From contig NZ_JAYLLH010000012.1 in assembly GCF_035818635.1 (NCBI RefSeq), positions 50,897-114,896 of the forward strand: 64,000 bases of DNA, in the 5' to 3' direction. Below the pieces are notes generated by a model, which saw nothing but the letters and a program-made list of their open reading frames with translations, did not search any database and was not told the DNA's origin. Position 1 is the stretch's first letter. The number at the start of each line of letters is the position of its first letter. The DNA is from Mesobacterium_A hydrothermale (GTDB lineage: Bacteria; Pseudomonadota; Alphaproteobacteria; Rhodobacterales; Rhodobacteraceae). This document shows, piece after piece, positions 53,062 to 62,150 of the stretch. A program made the position numbers and the translations under genes.

Positions 53062-53757
53062 CTATACGGTCACGGCTTGCAACAGTGCTTCTCGCGAAAC
53101 CTCTGCCTTGGTTCCGGCCATGGTCACCGCGCCACGCCGCAGGACGGTAAAGCGGTCGGCGAGGTCATAGGCGAAATCGAAATACTGTTCGACCAGCACG
53201 ATGGCCATGCGGCCCTCGTTGCGCAGTTTGCGGATCACCTCTCCGATCATCTGGATGATATTGGGCTGGATGCCTTCGGTCGGTTCATCCATCAGCAGCA
53301 GCCTGGGCCGGGTGATCAGCGCGCGGGCGATGGCCAGCTGCTGCTGTTGGCCGCCGGACAGGTCGCCGCCACGCCGGTGCTGCATGGCCTTCAGCACCGG
53401 GAACAAGTCGAACATTTCCTCGGGTACGGCGTGATCGGATTTCGGCAGGCAGGAAAACCCGGTCTCAAGGTTTTCGCGCACGGTCAGCAGGGGAAAGACC
53501 TCGCGCCCCTGCGACACCAGCGCGATGCCCTTGCGGGCCAGTTGGTGCGCAGGTAGGACGGGCAGGGCCTCTCCATCCAGCGTGATGGTGCCGCCCGAAC
53601 GGGGATGCCGCCCGGCGATCGCCCGGATCAGCGATGTCTTGCCGACGCCGTTGGTGCCCATCAGGCAAGTCACCTGTCCGGTATCGGCGCTTAGATCGAC
53701 GCCGTGCAGGATGCGGCTGTGGCCATAGTGCAGGGTCAGGTTTTCAACACGCAGCAT
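53062..53757 (-). CDS. urtE: Urea ABC transporter ATPase UrtE
   Basis: A 231-residue LivF-like ATPase. Walker A GTNGVGKTS, signature LSGGQQQQLAIARAL and Walker B LLLMDEPTEGIQPN (the IQPN ending is typical of UrtE) are intact. It powers urea uptake with UrtD. It is the last gene of urtABCDE, 3 nt after urtD. Confidence 0.92.
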   Translation of the reverse strand: MLRVENLTLHYGHSRILHGVDLSADTGQVTCLMGTNGVGKTSLIRAIAGRHPRSGGTITLDGEALPVLPAHQLARKGIALVSQGREVFPLLTVRENLETGFSCLPKSDHAVPEEMFDLFPVLKAMQHRRGGDLSGGQQQQLAIARALITRPRLLLMDEPTEGIQPNIIQMIGEVIRKLRNEGRMAIVLVEQYFDFAYDLADRFTVLRRGAVTMAGTKAEVSREALLQAVTV

Positions 53758-53760
53758 TGC

Positions 53761-54513
53761 TTATCGTCCCAGGTAAACGTCGATGACCTGCTGGTTCGCG
53801 GTGACATGGTCGAGGCTGCCCTCGGCCAGAACCGCGCCTTCGTGCAGCACGGTCACCTTGCAGTTCAGCCGGCGGATGAATTCCATGTCATGTTCGACCA
53901 CCACAACCGCGCGGGTCCGGGCGGCCTCGACCAGGATGTCGGTGGTGTGTTCGCGTTCCGACGGGGTCATGCCCGCCGCCGGTTCATCGACCAGCAGAAG
54001 GCGCGGTTCCTGCGCCAGCAACATGCCGATCTCCAGCCATTGCTTCTGCCCGTGCGACAGCTCTCCGGCCTTGCGAGGCAACTGGTCGGCCAACCCGATT
54101 TCGCCCGCCAGTGTTTCGACCTTGCCCAGATCGACCGTCGTGGGCTTCCAGAACATCACGGCAAATGCCCGGCGGTCGTTTTTCAGCGCCATCAGCAGGT
54201 TTTCCTGCACGGTTTGATCCTCGAACACGGTGGGTTTCTGGAACTTGCGGCCGATGCCTTCGCGGGCGATGCGGGCCTCGTTCAGGCCCAGCAGGGAAAT
54301 GCCCTTGTCCCCCCACAGGATACGGCCCTCGTCCGGTTTGGTCTTGCCGGTGATGATATCCATGAAGGTGGTCTTGCCCGCGCCGTTCGGGCCGATGATC
54401 GCGCGCAGCTCGGCCGGGCCGATCTGGAACGACAGGTTGTTGATGGCGCGGAAGCCGTCGAAGGTGACGGAGACACCCGAGACTTCCAGCAGCGTGTTCA
54501 GCCGGGCGGTCAT
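53761..54513 (-). CDS. urtD: Urea ABC transporter ATPase UrtD
   Basis: A 250-residue LivG-like ATPase. Walker A GPNGAGKTT, the GRKFQKPTVFEDQTV Q-loop, the UrtD-type signature LSHGQKQWLEIGMLL and Walker B LLLVDEPAAGMTP are present. The start is ATG 54513 in an ATGA overlap with urtC; the longer frame through urtC is rejected. Confidence 0.92.
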   Translation of the reverse strand: MTARLNTLLEVSGVSVTFDGFRAINNLSFQIGPAELRAIIGPNGAGKTTFMDIITGKTKPDEGRILWGDKGISLLGLNEARIAREGIGRKFQKPTVFEDQTVQENLLMALKNDRRAFAVMFWKPTTVDLGKVETLAGEIGLADQLPRKAGELSHGQKQWLEIGMLLAQEPRLLLVDEPAAGMTPSEREHTTDILVEAARTRAVVVVEHDMEFIRRLNCKVTVLHEGAVLAEGSLDHVTANQQVIDVYLGR

Positions 54514-55742
54514 TCGGTGGCCTCCTCTTCGCGCAACGATCCCTTGTCGGGGCCCAGCGGTGCGCCGTGACGGTCGGGCGACCGGCGATGGGCGATCAGG
54601 TCGAACAGGCCGCCGATGCCTTTGGGGGCGAACAGCGTGACCGCGACAAAGCTGAGACCCAGGAGGATCGTCCACCAGTCGACCCAGGCGATGGTATAGA
54701 TCCCAAGGTTGATGTCCGGGGCCTGGCCGCCGGTGAAATAGCTGGAGACCAGCGAGACGAAAACCGCGCCGATCACCGCGCCGTACAGTCGCCCGCGCCC
54801 GCCGATGGCGACCCAGACCGCCAGGTAGATCGAGGCGATGGGCGCCAGTTCCGCCGGGTTGATGATGCCCGCCTGCGGGTAATACAGCGCCCCCGCGATG
54901 CCCGCGATCATCGCGGTGACGGTGAACAGGACCAGCTTGTAGCCCTCGACCGAATAGCCGAGAAAGCGCACGCGCGCCTCGTTGTCGCGGATGCCACGGA
55001 TGACCGAGCCGAACTTGCCCGACACCAGCCAGGCGGCAAACAGATACCCCAGCGCCAGCGCCAGCGCCGAGGCCCAGAAGAACCACACCGACAGCAGCGC
55101 CTGTGGCACGTCATCGAGGTGGGGGATGTTCTGCAGGCCGGACAGGCCGTTGTTGCCGCGCAGACCGCTGTCGTTCTGGAACAGGTAGAGCGCCAGCGCC
55201 AGCGTCATCGCCTGGGTCAGGATCGACAGGTAGACGCCGGTCACGCGGCTGCGGAAGGCCAGCCAGCCAAAGACCAGCGCCAGCAGGCCGGGCACGGCGA
55301 CAACCAGGATCAGCTGGACCTTCAGGCTGTTGGCGAAGCTCCAGATCAGCGGGAAGTCCGACGATCCGACCACGCCGAAGATCTGCGTGGCGATGGCGTC
55401 GCTGACCTCTTGTGCCGTGGGCGGGATCGGGCTGCCCGCAAGCGAGGTTTCGACGATCTGCCGGGTGCGTTCATACATCAGCCACATGCCGATCATGTAG
55501 CCACCGAGCCCGAAGAAGGCGAAATGCCCAAGGCTGAGGATGCCGGCGTAGCCCCAGACCAGGTCCATTGCGACGGCGATCAGCGCCAGGCACAGCGTCT
55601 TGCCCAGGGTCTTGACGTAGGAGGTCGAGATCAGCCCCATGCCGGTGCCTTCGGACAACACCGTCACGGCGACAGTGAACAGGCCCAGCACGGCAAGGAA
55701 GCTCAGCACCGAGGGGGTTCGGGTCAGGAAGCCTTGGGTCAT
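54510..55742 (-). CDS. urtC: Urea ABC transporter permease UrtC
   Basis: A 410-residue LivM-like permease with about ten helices. SLGHFAFFGLGGYMIGMWLMYERTR and DNEARVRFLGYSVEGYKLVLF regions match UrtC. A central insert between helices is normal for this protein. It follows urtB after a 115-nt gap with a hairpin repeat, and overlaps urtD. Confidence 0.92.
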   Translation of the reverse strand: MTQGFLTRTPSVLSFLAVLGLFTVAVTVLSEGTGMGLISTSYVKTLGKTLCLALIAVAMDLVWGYAGILSLGHFAFFGLGGYMIGMWLMYERTRQIVETSLAGSPIPPTAQEVSDAIATQIFGVVGSSDFPLIWSFANSLKVQLILVVAVPGLLALVFGWLAFRSRVTGVYLSILTQAMTLALALYLFQNDSGLRGNNGLSGLQNIPHLDDVPQALLSVWFFWASALALALGYLFAAWLVSGKFGSVIRGIRDNEARVRFLGYSVEGYKLVLFTVTAMIAGIAGALYYPQAGIINPAELAPIASIYLAVWVAIGGRGRLYGAVIGAVFVSLVSSYFTGGQAPDINLGIYTIAWVDWWTILLGLSFVAVTLFAPKGIGGLFDLIAHRRSPDRHGAPLGPDKGSLREEEATE

Positions 55743-55786
55743 CGCGTGGCCTCTTTGGTGTGGCGGGTGTGCCGTGTGGCACCCGG

Positions 55787-55837
55787 TTGGGGGGCCAGCC
55801 CCCCAAACCCCCCGGAGTATTTTGAGAAAGATGAAAG
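55787..55837 (+). repeat. Short intercistronic hairpin repeat, copy 2
   Basis: A palindrome TTGGGGGGC-CA-GCCCCCCAA (55787-55806) is followed by ACCCCCC, GGAGTATTTT and AAAGATG. It matches the order of elements in copy 1 (48857-48915, reverse strand). It lies in the gap between urtB and urtC. Confidence 0.7.
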
Positions 55838-55857
55838 GTTCGGGCCGGTCGGCATGA

Positions 55858-57825
55858 TCAATCCCCCGCGGCGCGGCCCTTGAGCGCGATGATGCCGCGC
55901 GGCCGGAACTGGATGAAGATGATGATGAAGACGATCATGAAGGTTTGCGCCGCCAGCGTGTTGGACGGGTTCAGCCATTCGATGCCCTTTTGAAGCACGC
56001 CGATCAGGCCCGCGCCCAGAAGCGTGCCCCAGATGTTGCCGACGCCGCCGACGACCACGGTCATGAAGCTTTGCACGATGTAGTCGGAGCCGAGCTCGGA
56101 CGTGACCTTGGCGAACAGGCCGATGGCGACGCCTGCGATGCCGGCAATGCCGGAGCCGAGGCCGAAGGTCAGCATGTTGACCCGTTCGGGGTTGATGCCC
56201 ATCGACGCCGCCATGCCGGGATTTTGCGTCACCGCGCGGGTTTCGAGGCCGAGGCGGGTGCGTTTCATGATCAGCAGGAACAGGCCAAGGAACAGCAGCG
56301 CCAGCACGAAGATCGCGATGCGGATGTAGCTGATCGAGACCACGTCGTTCAGCACCCAGGCGCCGCCCAGCCAGTCGGGCGAGGTCAGCGGGCGGGCCTG
56401 CGTGCCGAAGATGTTCTTGAACAGTTGCTGCAGCGCGATCGAGATGCCGAAGGTGGCCAGCAGGGTTTCCAGCGGGCGATTGCAAAGGAAGCGGATCACC
56501 AGCCGTTCCAGCGCCACGCCGGCGGCAAAGGTTACCGCGAAGGCCAGCGGGAGCGCCACGAAGATCGACAGCGTGTGGTTGGGGATGACCTGTTGCACGA
56601 CATAGCCGGTATAGGCGCCCATCATGATGAATTCGCCATGGGCCATGTTGATCACGCCCATCACGCCGAAGGTGATGGCCAGGCCGATGGCGGCGAGGAA
56701 GTAGATCGAGGCCAGCGACAGCGCGTCGAGCCCGAGGTCGAGCGCCTGGTTCAGGCCGACTTTGACCTCGATGCTGCCAAGCGCCTTGCGGGCGGCGTCG
56801 GTCACGGGTCTGGACGGCTCGGCGTAGACCTCGGCAAAGCTGTACTGCGCTAGGGCTGCATCGACCGCGTCCTCTGTGAGGTAGGGGGCGACCTGTCCGG
56901 CGGCGGCCAGCGCGGTGTAGACCTCGACCCGTTTCGCAGGATCGGACAACGCGGCGACGGGCACACCGCCGACCTTGCCGCCGTCGATATGGCTCATCAG
57001 CGCTTCGCGCACGGCGTCGGGGGTGATGCGGGGCGGGGCCTTGCCACTGTCGGACAGCAGGGCATAGGCCACGTCGCGGGGCAGGGCGTCGCTGCCGGGT
57101 TTGAGAAGGGCGGCGGTGTTGACCCCTTCGGGCACGGGGCCGTGGAACACGGTCAGCCTTGTTGCCAGCAGCGGGTTCAGCGCGCCGCGCACGTCAAGAC
57201 CGAGGTCGCCGGACATGTCGCCGATGGCAGTGATCCGGGCGTTTTCGTCCGGGTCGTAGGCGATGGTCAGAAGGCGTTCCAGCCGTGTCTTGCGCGCCTT
57301 TAGGCCGGCATTGGATTCGGGGCCGATCGACGCCCTCAGCGGGGCCAGCAGATCGGCATTGGCGTCGCGTTCCAGCGATACCAGCGCGGCGTCACGCCGG
57401 GCCGGGTCGGGGTCGAGCAACTGGAACTGCACCAGCGCGGTGCCCAGCAGGGCGCGAATGCCGGAATTTGGCTTGATCTGTTTCAGGTCGCCCTTGTCGG
57501 CGGTGCCTGCGCTTTGCCCGGTATCGAAATCGTAAAGGGTATAGGCCGATCCGCCGGCCGGTTCGGCGCGGAAGAACAGGCCGTCATCTTGGCGCTGCCA
57601 CATGTCCTTGGCCTGCCACGCCTGAAGAACGGCCTGGGCCTGTTCGAGCCCGGAATTCGCGACCGCATCGATGGCCGGGCCAATCGTCTTGCGCGAGCTT
57701 TTGACAATCGTGTCTGCGTGCTCTTGAAGGACCGCCTGCATCGGGCCGGTCGCGTCCTGGGCGCGCAGCGGCAGGGCAAGAAGCGCAAGCGCCATGACGA
57801 CGCAGAAAAGGACCTGTCTCAGCAT
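55858..57825 (-). CDS. urtB: Urea ABC transporter permease UrtB with periplasmic N-terminal domain
   Basis: A 655-residue protein in two parts. A signal peptide (VMALALLALPLRA) and a helical periplasmic domain of about 340 residues come first, then a LivH-like permease with about eight helices (from about 365; GVMGVINMAHGEFIMMGAYTG). The N-terminal domain is known in many UrtB proteins and its role is not clear. It lies 57 nt after urtA, with a hairpin between. Confidence 0.92.
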   Translation of the reverse strand: MLRQVLFCVVMALALLALPLRAQDATGPMQAVLQEHADTIVKSSRKTIGPAIDAVANSGLEQAQAVLQAWQAKDMWQRQDDGLFFRAEPAGGSAYTLYDFDTGQSAGTADKGDLKQIKPNSGIRALLGTALVQFQLLDPDPARRDAALVSLERDANADLLAPLRASIGPESNAGLKARKTRLERLLTIAYDPDENARITAIGDMSGDLGLDVRGALNPLLATRLTVFHGPVPEGVNTAALLKPGSDALPRDVAYALLSDSGKAPPRITPDAVREALMSHIDGGKVGGVPVAALSDPAKRVEVYTALAAAGQVAPYLTEDAVDAALAQYSFAEVYAEPSRPVTDAARKALGSIEVKVGLNQALDLGLDALSLASIYFLAAIGLAITFGVMGVINMAHGEFIMMGAYTGYVVQQVIPNHTLSIFVALPLAFAVTFAAGVALERLVIRFLCNRPLETLLATFGISIALQQLFKNIFGTQARPLTSPDWLGGAWVLNDVVSISYIRIAIFVLALLFLGLFLLIMKRTRLGLETRAVTQNPGMAASMGINPERVNMLTFGLGSGIAGIAGVAIGLFAKVTSELGSDYIVQSFMTVVVGGVGNIWGTLLGAGLIGVLQKGIEWLNPSNTLAAQTFMIVFIIIFIQFRPRGIIALKGRAAGD

Positions 57826-57850
57826 GACTACCCTGACGGAGAACGGAACC

Positions 57851-57874
57851 GGGCGGCAGGAAAACCTGCCGCCC
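57851..57874 (-). terminator. Intercistronic hairpin between urtA and urtB
   Basis: A perfect 10-bp stem GGGCGGCAGG / CCTGCCGCCC with a 4-nt loop, 8 nt after the urtA stop. There is no T-run. It may reduce transcription into urtB or protect the urtA message, as is common after binding-protein genes. Confidence 0.7.
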
Positions 57875-57882
57875 GCAGGAAC

Positions 57883-59166
57883 TTAGTAGTTCGACTTGAT
57901 CTGAACGCAGGTCTTGGTCTCGGTGTTGTACATGCCGCAGCCGAGGTCTTTCCAATCCGATTCCAGAACCGCCGATTCCGGCAGGAAGTCGGTCCAGGCG
58001 TCGCCCGGCACCGGGTCGGTTTCGCTGATGATGTCGAACTGGCCGTTCGCCATGATCTCGCCGATGAGGACCGGTTTGGACAGGTGATGGTTGGTGCCCA
58101 TCACCGCCATGCCGCCGGTCAGGTTCGGGAATTCCTGGCCCCACATTGCCATGCGCACCGCGTCCACATCGGTGGTGCCGGCGGCGGTGGCGGCGTTCAC
58201 CCACATGTTGAAGCCGATGTAATGCGCTTCCATCGGGTCGTTGGTCACGCGTTTGTCGTCGCCGATGAAGGCATGCCACTGCTTGATGAACTCTGCATTG
58301 GCCGGGGTGTCGGCGGACATGAAGTAGTTCCACGCGGCCAGGTGGCCCACAAGGTTGCTGGTATCGAGGCCGGAGAGTTCTTCTTCGCCGACCGAGAAGG
58401 CGACAACCGGAATGTCGTCGGCGGAAATGCCCTTGGCCGCCAGTTCCTTGTAGAAACCGATATTGGCGTCGCCGTTGATGGTGGATACAACACCGACCTT
58501 CTTGCCGTCGGCCGCCAGCGCGACCACGTCGGACACGATCTTGGACCAGTCGGAATGGCCGAACGGGGTGTAGTTGACGAAGATGTCTTCGGCGGCAATG
58601 CCCTTGGATTTCAGGTAGGATTCAAGGATGTTGTTGGTCGTCCGCGGATAGACGTAGTCGGTGCCCAGCAGGGCGAATTTCTCGACCCCCAGTTCGTCCA
58701 GGTAGTAATCCACCGCCGGGATCGCCTGCTGGTTCGGGGCGGCGCCGGTATAGAACACGTTCTTCGACGATTCCTCGCCTTCGTACTGGACCGGGTAGAA
58801 CAGCAGGCCGTTCAGTTCCTCGATCACCGGCAGCACGGACTTGCGCGACACCGAAGTCCAGTTGCCGAACATCACGTCGACCTCGCGCACGGTCAGCAGT
58901 TCGCGCGCCTTTTCCGCAAACAGCGGCCAGTCAGAGGCCGGGTCGACCACGACCGCCTCAAGCTCGCAGCCCAGCAGCCCGCCTTTCTTGTTCTGCTCGT
59001 CCACCAGCATCAGCATGGTGTCTTTCAGCGTCGTTTCCGAGATCGCCATGGTGCCGGACAGCGAGTGCAGGACACCCACCTTGATCGGGCAGTCGGCGGC
59101 AGCGGCGGCCGACGCCATGGCGGCAACCGCAACGGTGCCGAAAAGTGCGGTCTTGATGGTTTTCAT
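57883..59166 (-). CDS. urtA: Urea ABC transporter binding protein UrtA
   Basis: A 427-residue periplasmic protein, signal peptide ending near AAA-DCP. The opening IKVGVLHSLSGTMAISET, the region FGNWTSVSRKSVLPV, FYPVQYEGEESSKNVFYTG and the TDYVYPRT stretch are diagnostic of urea/short-chain amide receptors. It is the first gene of urtABCDE; AGGAGAT precedes ATG 59166. No urease genes are in the window, so urea would be hydrolysed by enzymes encoded elsewhere. Confidence 0.95.
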   Translation of the reverse strand: MKTIKTALFGTVAVAAMASAAAAADCPIKVGVLHSLSGTMAISETTLKDTMLMLVDEQNKKGGLLGCELEAVVVDPASDWPLFAEKARELLTVREVDVMFGNWTSVSRKSVLPVIEELNGLLFYPVQYEGEESSKNVFYTGAAPNQQAIPAVDYYLDELGVEKFALLGTDYVYPRTTNNILESYLKSKGIAAEDIFVNYTPFGHSDWSKIVSDVVALAADGKKVGVVSTINGDANIGFYKELAAKGISADDIPVVAFSVGEEELSGLDTSNLVGHLAAWNYFMSADTPANAEFIKQWHAFIGDDKRVTNDPMEAHYIGFNMWVNAATAAGTTDVDAVRMAMWGQEFPNLTGGMAVMGTNHHLSKPVLIGEIMANGQFDIISETDPVPGDAWTDFLPESAVLESDWKDLGCGMYNTETKTCVQIKSNY

Positions 59167-59531
59167 AGATATCTCCTGGCGCGGGAACCAGACAGCCACT
59201 TGCCTGGACAGGCTTTGTCCGGCAGGCTTCCCCCCGCAACGTGTGTTGCATCCGTGTGGCGGCCGGACCGATCGCAACTTCGTTTGGCCGTCACACACCC
59301 GCAGCTTTCACGTCGCCGTGACCCTGCAGGCCTCGAAACGTTTCGGCATTGGCCGTATTGTCGCCAATCTAATTCGTCAGTTGTGTGCGACACTCCATGC
59401 CGCTGCACATAATCTGGGCAAATGCCTTGGGCGGTTGCCGCATATACAGGCGCTTATGGTGCAATGCAGCAAAGGCTTGGGCAGAGCCAGGGCAGTCGCC
59501 GCAGGTGGCGCGCGGCGCAACTGCCCCAGGG
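59167..59531. promoter_or_regulatory. urtA upstream region
   Basis: This 365-nt gap separates urtA from the protease gene on the same strand. It should carry the urtA promoter. I could not assign a sigma-54 or other box with confidence and saw no gene in it. Confidence 0.4.
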
Positions 59532-60113
59532 TCAACGTTCCAGAATCATCCGGCCGTTGCTGATTTCCAGCCTGGAAAAGCGCTGCAGATAGGTCATGCC
59601 CAAAAGCGATTGCTGCATCTCGCCACCGTTCACCGCGGCGGGCAGGTTGCGATCCTCGAACGGCCCCAGAACCACGCTGTCCAGCGTCACCGGCGCGATC
59701 TTGACCAACCCGTTTGCCGTCATCGCCTCGCTGTAGAACGCCATGTTGGCGGCATCCAGCCCGGCGCGCTCGGCGTCCCGGCGGGTCAGCACCACGCCCG
59801 AGGCACCGGTATCCACCATGAAAGGCACGGTCGCGCCATTGACCTTCAGCGTCAGATAGTAGTGCCCGTCCGGCGCGCGCGGCAGTTCCACGCGATTGTC
59901 GCCCGCAAAGACGGCCTGGGTCGGAACCGTGGCGCGCTGGATGTCGCCCCACATGCCATAGGCCGCGATCACGCTAAGGAAAATCAGGCCCCAGGCCGCC
60001 AGTTGCTTGACCTTCTTCGACAGCGACTCGCGGCTTTCGATCACGAACCACAGGATCAGCACAGAGCCCAGAAGCACCAGGTAGATCAGGTTGCCATAGT
60101 CCATCGAGGTCAT
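59532..60113 (-). CDS. Membrane-anchored retropepsin-like aspartic protease
   Basis: A 193-residue protein. Two N-terminal membrane helices (about 8-25 and 38-55) precede a single retropepsin-like domain with the active-site motif FMVDTGASGVVL (about 108-119) and the second motif LLGMTYLQRFSRLEI. This is the TIGR02281-type clan AA protease of proteobacteria, which faces the periplasm and whose substrates are unknown. It lies 13 nt after the M48 protease gene, so the two may be coexpressed. The start is ATG 60113 (GGAAAGG upstream). Confidence 0.85.
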   Translation of the reverse strand: MTSMDYGNLIYLVLLGSVLILWFVIESRESLSKKVKQLAAWGLIFLSVIAAYGMWGDIQRATVPTQAVFAGDNRVELPRAPDGHYYLTLKVNGATVPFMVDTGASGVVLTRRDAERAGLDAANMAFYSEAMTANGLVKIAPVTLDSVVLGPFEDRNLPAAVNGGEMQQSLLGMTYLQRFSRLEISNGRMILER

Positions 60114-60126
60114 TGTCTGCCTTTCC

Positions 60127-60813
60127 TCAGCCGCGATTCCAGCGCGCTTCAAGCTTTTCCAGCGCGGCGATGCGGTCTTGCGTCTGCGGATGCGTCATCA
60201 GCCAGGCCGGGGCGTTGCCGCCCCGGGCCTTGGTCAATGCGTCCAACTTCGTGAACAAGGATTTCTGTGGTCCGATCCCGATCCCGGCCTTGTGCAGAAG
60301 GGCGGCGGCATAGGCATCTGCCTCGTATTCGTCCGACCGGCTGAGTTTCGAGGCCAGCATCCCGGTCAGGACATTGGCAATCGCCGGGCCGATCACCGGA
60401 ACGAACCGGGCAAAGACCATCATCAGCACCGTGCGCAGCGCGTTCTGGCCGGAAAAATCCACCATCCGCCGTTTCCAGTGCCCCAGCGCCACATGCCCCA
60501 TTTCGTGCGCGATGACACTGGCCAGTTCCTCGGCGCTGACCTCGCCGGCGCGGTATTTCTGATAGAAACCGCGGGTGATGAAAATCCGCCCGTCCGGCGC
60601 CGCCAGCCCGTTGACCGGGTCGATTTCATAGATGTGCACGCGAATGCGCGGCAGGTCCAGCGCAGCGGCCATGCGGTCGGTCAGGCGTTTCAGTACCGGG
60701 TCGGCCAGTTCGGTCGATTGCGCGTCCAGCTCGCGGTTGGTGCGCCAGGACGACAGCCGGTACATCACAAACGCATAGACGACGGCCAGGAATATCGGGG
60801 TCAGCTTCAGCAT
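60127..60813 (-). CDS. M48-family zinc metalloprotease
   Basis: A 228-residue membrane-associated protease. An N-terminal helix (about 5-20) is followed by the peptidase domain with HEMGHVALGHW (zinc ligands and catalytic Glu, about 107) and the third ligand in DEYEADAYA. It resembles HtpX/LoiP-like quality-control proteases. It has a weak ribosome binding site and begins 38 nt after the P450 gene stop. Confidence 0.87.
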   Translation of the reverse strand: MLKLTPIFLAVVYAFVMYRLSSWRTNRELDAQSTELADPVLKRLTDRMAAALDLPRIRVHIYEIDPVNGLAAPDGRIFITRGFYQKYRAGEVSAEELASVIAHEMGHVALGHWKRRMVDFSGQNALRTVLMMVFARFVPVIGPAIANVLTGMLASKLSRSDEYEADAYAAALLHKAGIGIGPQKSLFTKLDALTKARGGNAPAWLMTHPQTQDRIAALEKLEARWNRG

Positions 60814-60851
60814 GAACTGGATATGGGGCAGGGGGCGCGGACTGCCAAGCC

Positions 60852-62000
60852 CTACCAGGCCACTGGCATCGACAACGGGCCGCGAAAGGCCCACCCGGCA
60901 AAGGGCACGGGGCCGTCAAGGCGCAGATCGGGGAAGGCGTCGAACAGCATCGGCAGCGCAACTTCTCCGATCAGGGCACGCGATGCCGCCGCCCCGGCAC
61001 AGAAATGCGGGCCAGCACCAAAGGCCAGGCTGGCGCGGGTGTCGCGGGTAATGTCGAACGCGTCCGGGTGTTCGAACACCCGGGCATCGCGGTTGCCCGC
61101 CCCGAACATCAAAAACACCCTGTCGCCGGGATCGAAGCGCACCCCTTCGACCACGTCCGCCTGCGCGACTTCGCGCGGGGACATGCCGATGGGCGAAATC
61201 CAGCGGGCGTATTCCTCGAAGGCTTGCTGCCAGCCGACCTTTCCGGCCCGCACCTGCGCCAGCTGGTCGGGGTGCTGCAACAGGGCCCAGGCTGCCCCGG
61301 CGATCGCGTCGCGCGGTTCGTTCTGCCCGCCGGAAATCGCCAGCCGCACGTTCGCCTTCAGGCTGTCCGGCGGCAGGCCCGCGCGTTGCTGCACATCGAC
61401 CAGCGACAATTCCGGCGGATCCTGCAAGGCAAGGTCGATCGCCGCGTCGATCCTGGCAACGGCAGCGATGCAGCGGGCCTCGACCGTCGGGTCGCCCGCG
61501 TAATTGGCGATGCCGTCGATCATCGCCTGGCTGACCGCGTCCATCTCTTGCCAGCTCAGGCTGTGCAGCCCGGTGATGGCGCGCAGCGCTTCGCCGGACA
61601 CGCGCATAGCATAGTCGCGCACCAGGTCGCAGCGACCCTTGGGGGCAAGCTCTGCCAGTGCCGCGCCCGCCGCTTCTTGGAACCTTTCGAACCAGCGCGC
61701 ACGCACGGTACGTGGCGACAGCGCCGGGAAACAGGCGCGTCGTTCGGCGCCATGCGGGGCACCATCCTTGCGCATCATGTTCTCGCCCATCAACCGGGTC
61801 ATCAACCCGTCGGGCTGGCGCGAGGAAAAAACCTCGATCCGTTTTTCCTGCTCGAAGATCACGTCGCGCGGACAGATCAGTGTGGCCCGCAGCTGCGGCA
61901 CGAAGGCAATCGGCGCCGCGCGCTGCATCCGCGCAAGGGTCGGGTAGGGGTCGGCATGAAAACCGGCCGGATCGATCTCGAAGACAGGTGCGTTGCTCAT
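60852..62000 (-). CDS. Cytochrome P450
   Basis: A 382-residue soluble bacterial P450. The heme-binding loop FGAGPHFCAGAAASR (Cys ligand about 336), the ExxR-type EEYARWISP and the PERF-like segment are visible. The I-helix reads AISGGQNEPRDA, so the usual acid-threonine pair for oxygen activation is replaced by Glu-Pro. The substrate is unknown and no ferredoxin or reductase is adjacent. The start is ATG 62000 (MSNAPVFEID). Confidence 0.87.
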   Translation of the reverse strand: MSNAPVFEIDPAGFHADPYPTLARMQRAAPIAFVPQLRATLICPRDVIFEQEKRIEVFSSRQPDGLMTRLMGENMMRKDGAPHGAERRACFPALSPRTVRARWFERFQEAAGAALAELAPKGRCDLVRDYAMRVSGEALRAITGLHSLSWQEMDAVSQAMIDGIANYAGDPTVEARCIAAVARIDAAIDLALQDPPELSLVDVQQRAGLPPDSLKANVRLAISGGQNEPRDAIAGAAWALLQHPDQLAQVRAGKVGWQQAFEEYARWISPIGMSPREVAQADVVEGVRFDPGDRVFLMFGAGNRDARVFEHPDAFDITRDTRASLAFGAGPHFCAGAAASRALIGEVALPMLFDAFPDLRLDGPVPFAGWAFRGPLSMPVAW

Positions 62001-62150
62001 TTCAATGCCCGGACCAAACTCTTTCCGGATACCCAATCACATGTCCGCGGTTTTCCAAAGATCTCTGGCACCGCCCGAGGCGCACCCGAGGGTCGTCAGG
62101 CAAGGCGGCGGGCCAAGCCCGGACACGATTTTTCGACGAAGACCCGCGTC

